This document shows positions 6,815-7,104 of a stretch of DNA of 7,104 bases, piece after piece. Every line of letters starts with the position of its first letter. The first letter of the stretch is position 1. The stretch spans positions 1-7,104 of the forward strand of contig CALZIH010000241.1 of assembly GCA_945787305.1 (NCBI GenBank), written 5' to 3'. This DNA comes from an uncultured Desulfobulbaceae bacterium. Lineage in GTDB: Bacteria; Desulfobacterota; Desulfobulbia; Desulfobulbales; Desulfobulbaceae. The notes beneath the pieces are model-generated. The model ran no database searches. It was not told the origin of the DNA and worked only from the letters and a program-made list of their open reading frames with translations. The translations under genes were made by a program, and so were the position numbers.

Positions 6815-7104
6815 ATGGATGGTAAAGACCCCTCACCCCCTTACCCTATGTCAGCAGTTGCCAGCGATGAAGAATTCCTTGCCGTAGCCCGTGGTCCGGA
6901 AACACACCTTGCAAGCTGTTCCCTTGTCCTTGCCGCTATGGGGATTGATCACCTGAAAACAGAAACAACACTGCTGGTTCACCCGGAGGATGTTGAAGAG
7001 GCGACCCGTCATCTCCAAGCTTACCAGGAAGAAAACAAGAACTGGCCTCCACCACCGGCTTGGCGCCAGGAACGAAAAAAAACCGCACAACCACCGACCT
7101 TGCT
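6815..7104 (+). CDS. probable rhomboid-family protein, N-terminal part (runs off window)
   Basis: The open frame begins with ATG at 6815 (MDGKDPSPPYP...) or the in-frame ATG at 6848 (MSAVASDEEF...), and continues past the window end with no stop. I prefer 6815 because it keeps the PPYP segment in frame, but neither start has a clear ribosome site. The visible part is a small soluble domain: SLVLAAMGIDH, a β-strand TTLLVHPED, a helix EEATRHLQAYQEEN, then NWPPPPAW and a basic stretch. This layout matches the N-terminal extension I remember ahead of the membrane domain in bacterial rhomboid serine proteases (LVLAAxGIxH ... AYxxEN ... PPPP). The Gly-x-Ser and His catalytic motifs would lie beyond the window, so activity cannot be judged. 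Confidence in a real gene is high; confidence in rhomboid is moderate. Confidence 0.6.
   Translation, partial: MDGKDPSPPYPMSAVASDEEFLAVARGPETHLASCSLVLAAMGIDHLKTETTLLVHPEDVEEATRHLQAYQEENKNWPPPPAWRQERKKTAQPPTL

Noticed and set aside
1..7104. CRISPR arrays, tRNA or rRNA genes, phage or toxin-antitoxin modules
   Set aside because: I looked for regularly spaced direct repeats, cloverleaf-like sequence and paired small genes and saw none.

Overview
This window looks like chromosome from a Gram-negative bacterium. The evidence is an envelope-stress-type two-component system with a periplasmic sensor loop, a Tim44-like secreted or membrane protein, a SlyD-class FKBP and the start of a probable rhomboid protein. 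The protein styles (EF-hand protein with a proline-rich stretch, Tim44-like protein with a Gly-rich hydrophobic segment) suggest Desulfobulbales/Desulfobacterota, but this is an impression from memory; a gammaproteobacterium cannot be excluded.

Layout. Positions 1-363 hold no gene I can support. Positions 364-807 (minus) encode the C-terminal part of an EF-hand calcium-binding protein with no usable start codon, probably a decayed or frameshifted gene. It points away from a BaeS-like sensor kinase (1165-2586) and a BaeR-like response regulator (2600-3268), which form a tight plus-strand operon. Positions 3269-3703 are non-coding and contain a nested inverted-repeat structure of about 226 bp that looks like a small non-autonomous mobile element or REP doublet. 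A major facilitator transporter (3704-4918, minus) follows. Next comes a minus-strand pair: a Tim44-like protein (5742-6662) and, 47 bp downstream, a SlyD-like FKBP prolyl isomerase (5265-5694) that ends in a perfect 12-bp terminator hairpin. Divergent from the pair, a plus-strand gene starting near 6815 runs off the window and resembles the N-terminal extension of rhomboid-family proteins.

How the genes fit together. The kinase and regulator should sense and answer envelope conditions. Their divergent EF-hand neighbour is a candidate ancestral target or accessory. The Tim44-like and FKBP genes probably share one transcript. The most notable observations are the FKBP gene broken by a single extra base very near its 3' end (the in-frame end reads as a clean family C-terminus once restored), the EF-hand gene without a start, and the nested repeat element. 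I found no convincing wholly new system; most of the window is recognisable housekeeping or signalling content.
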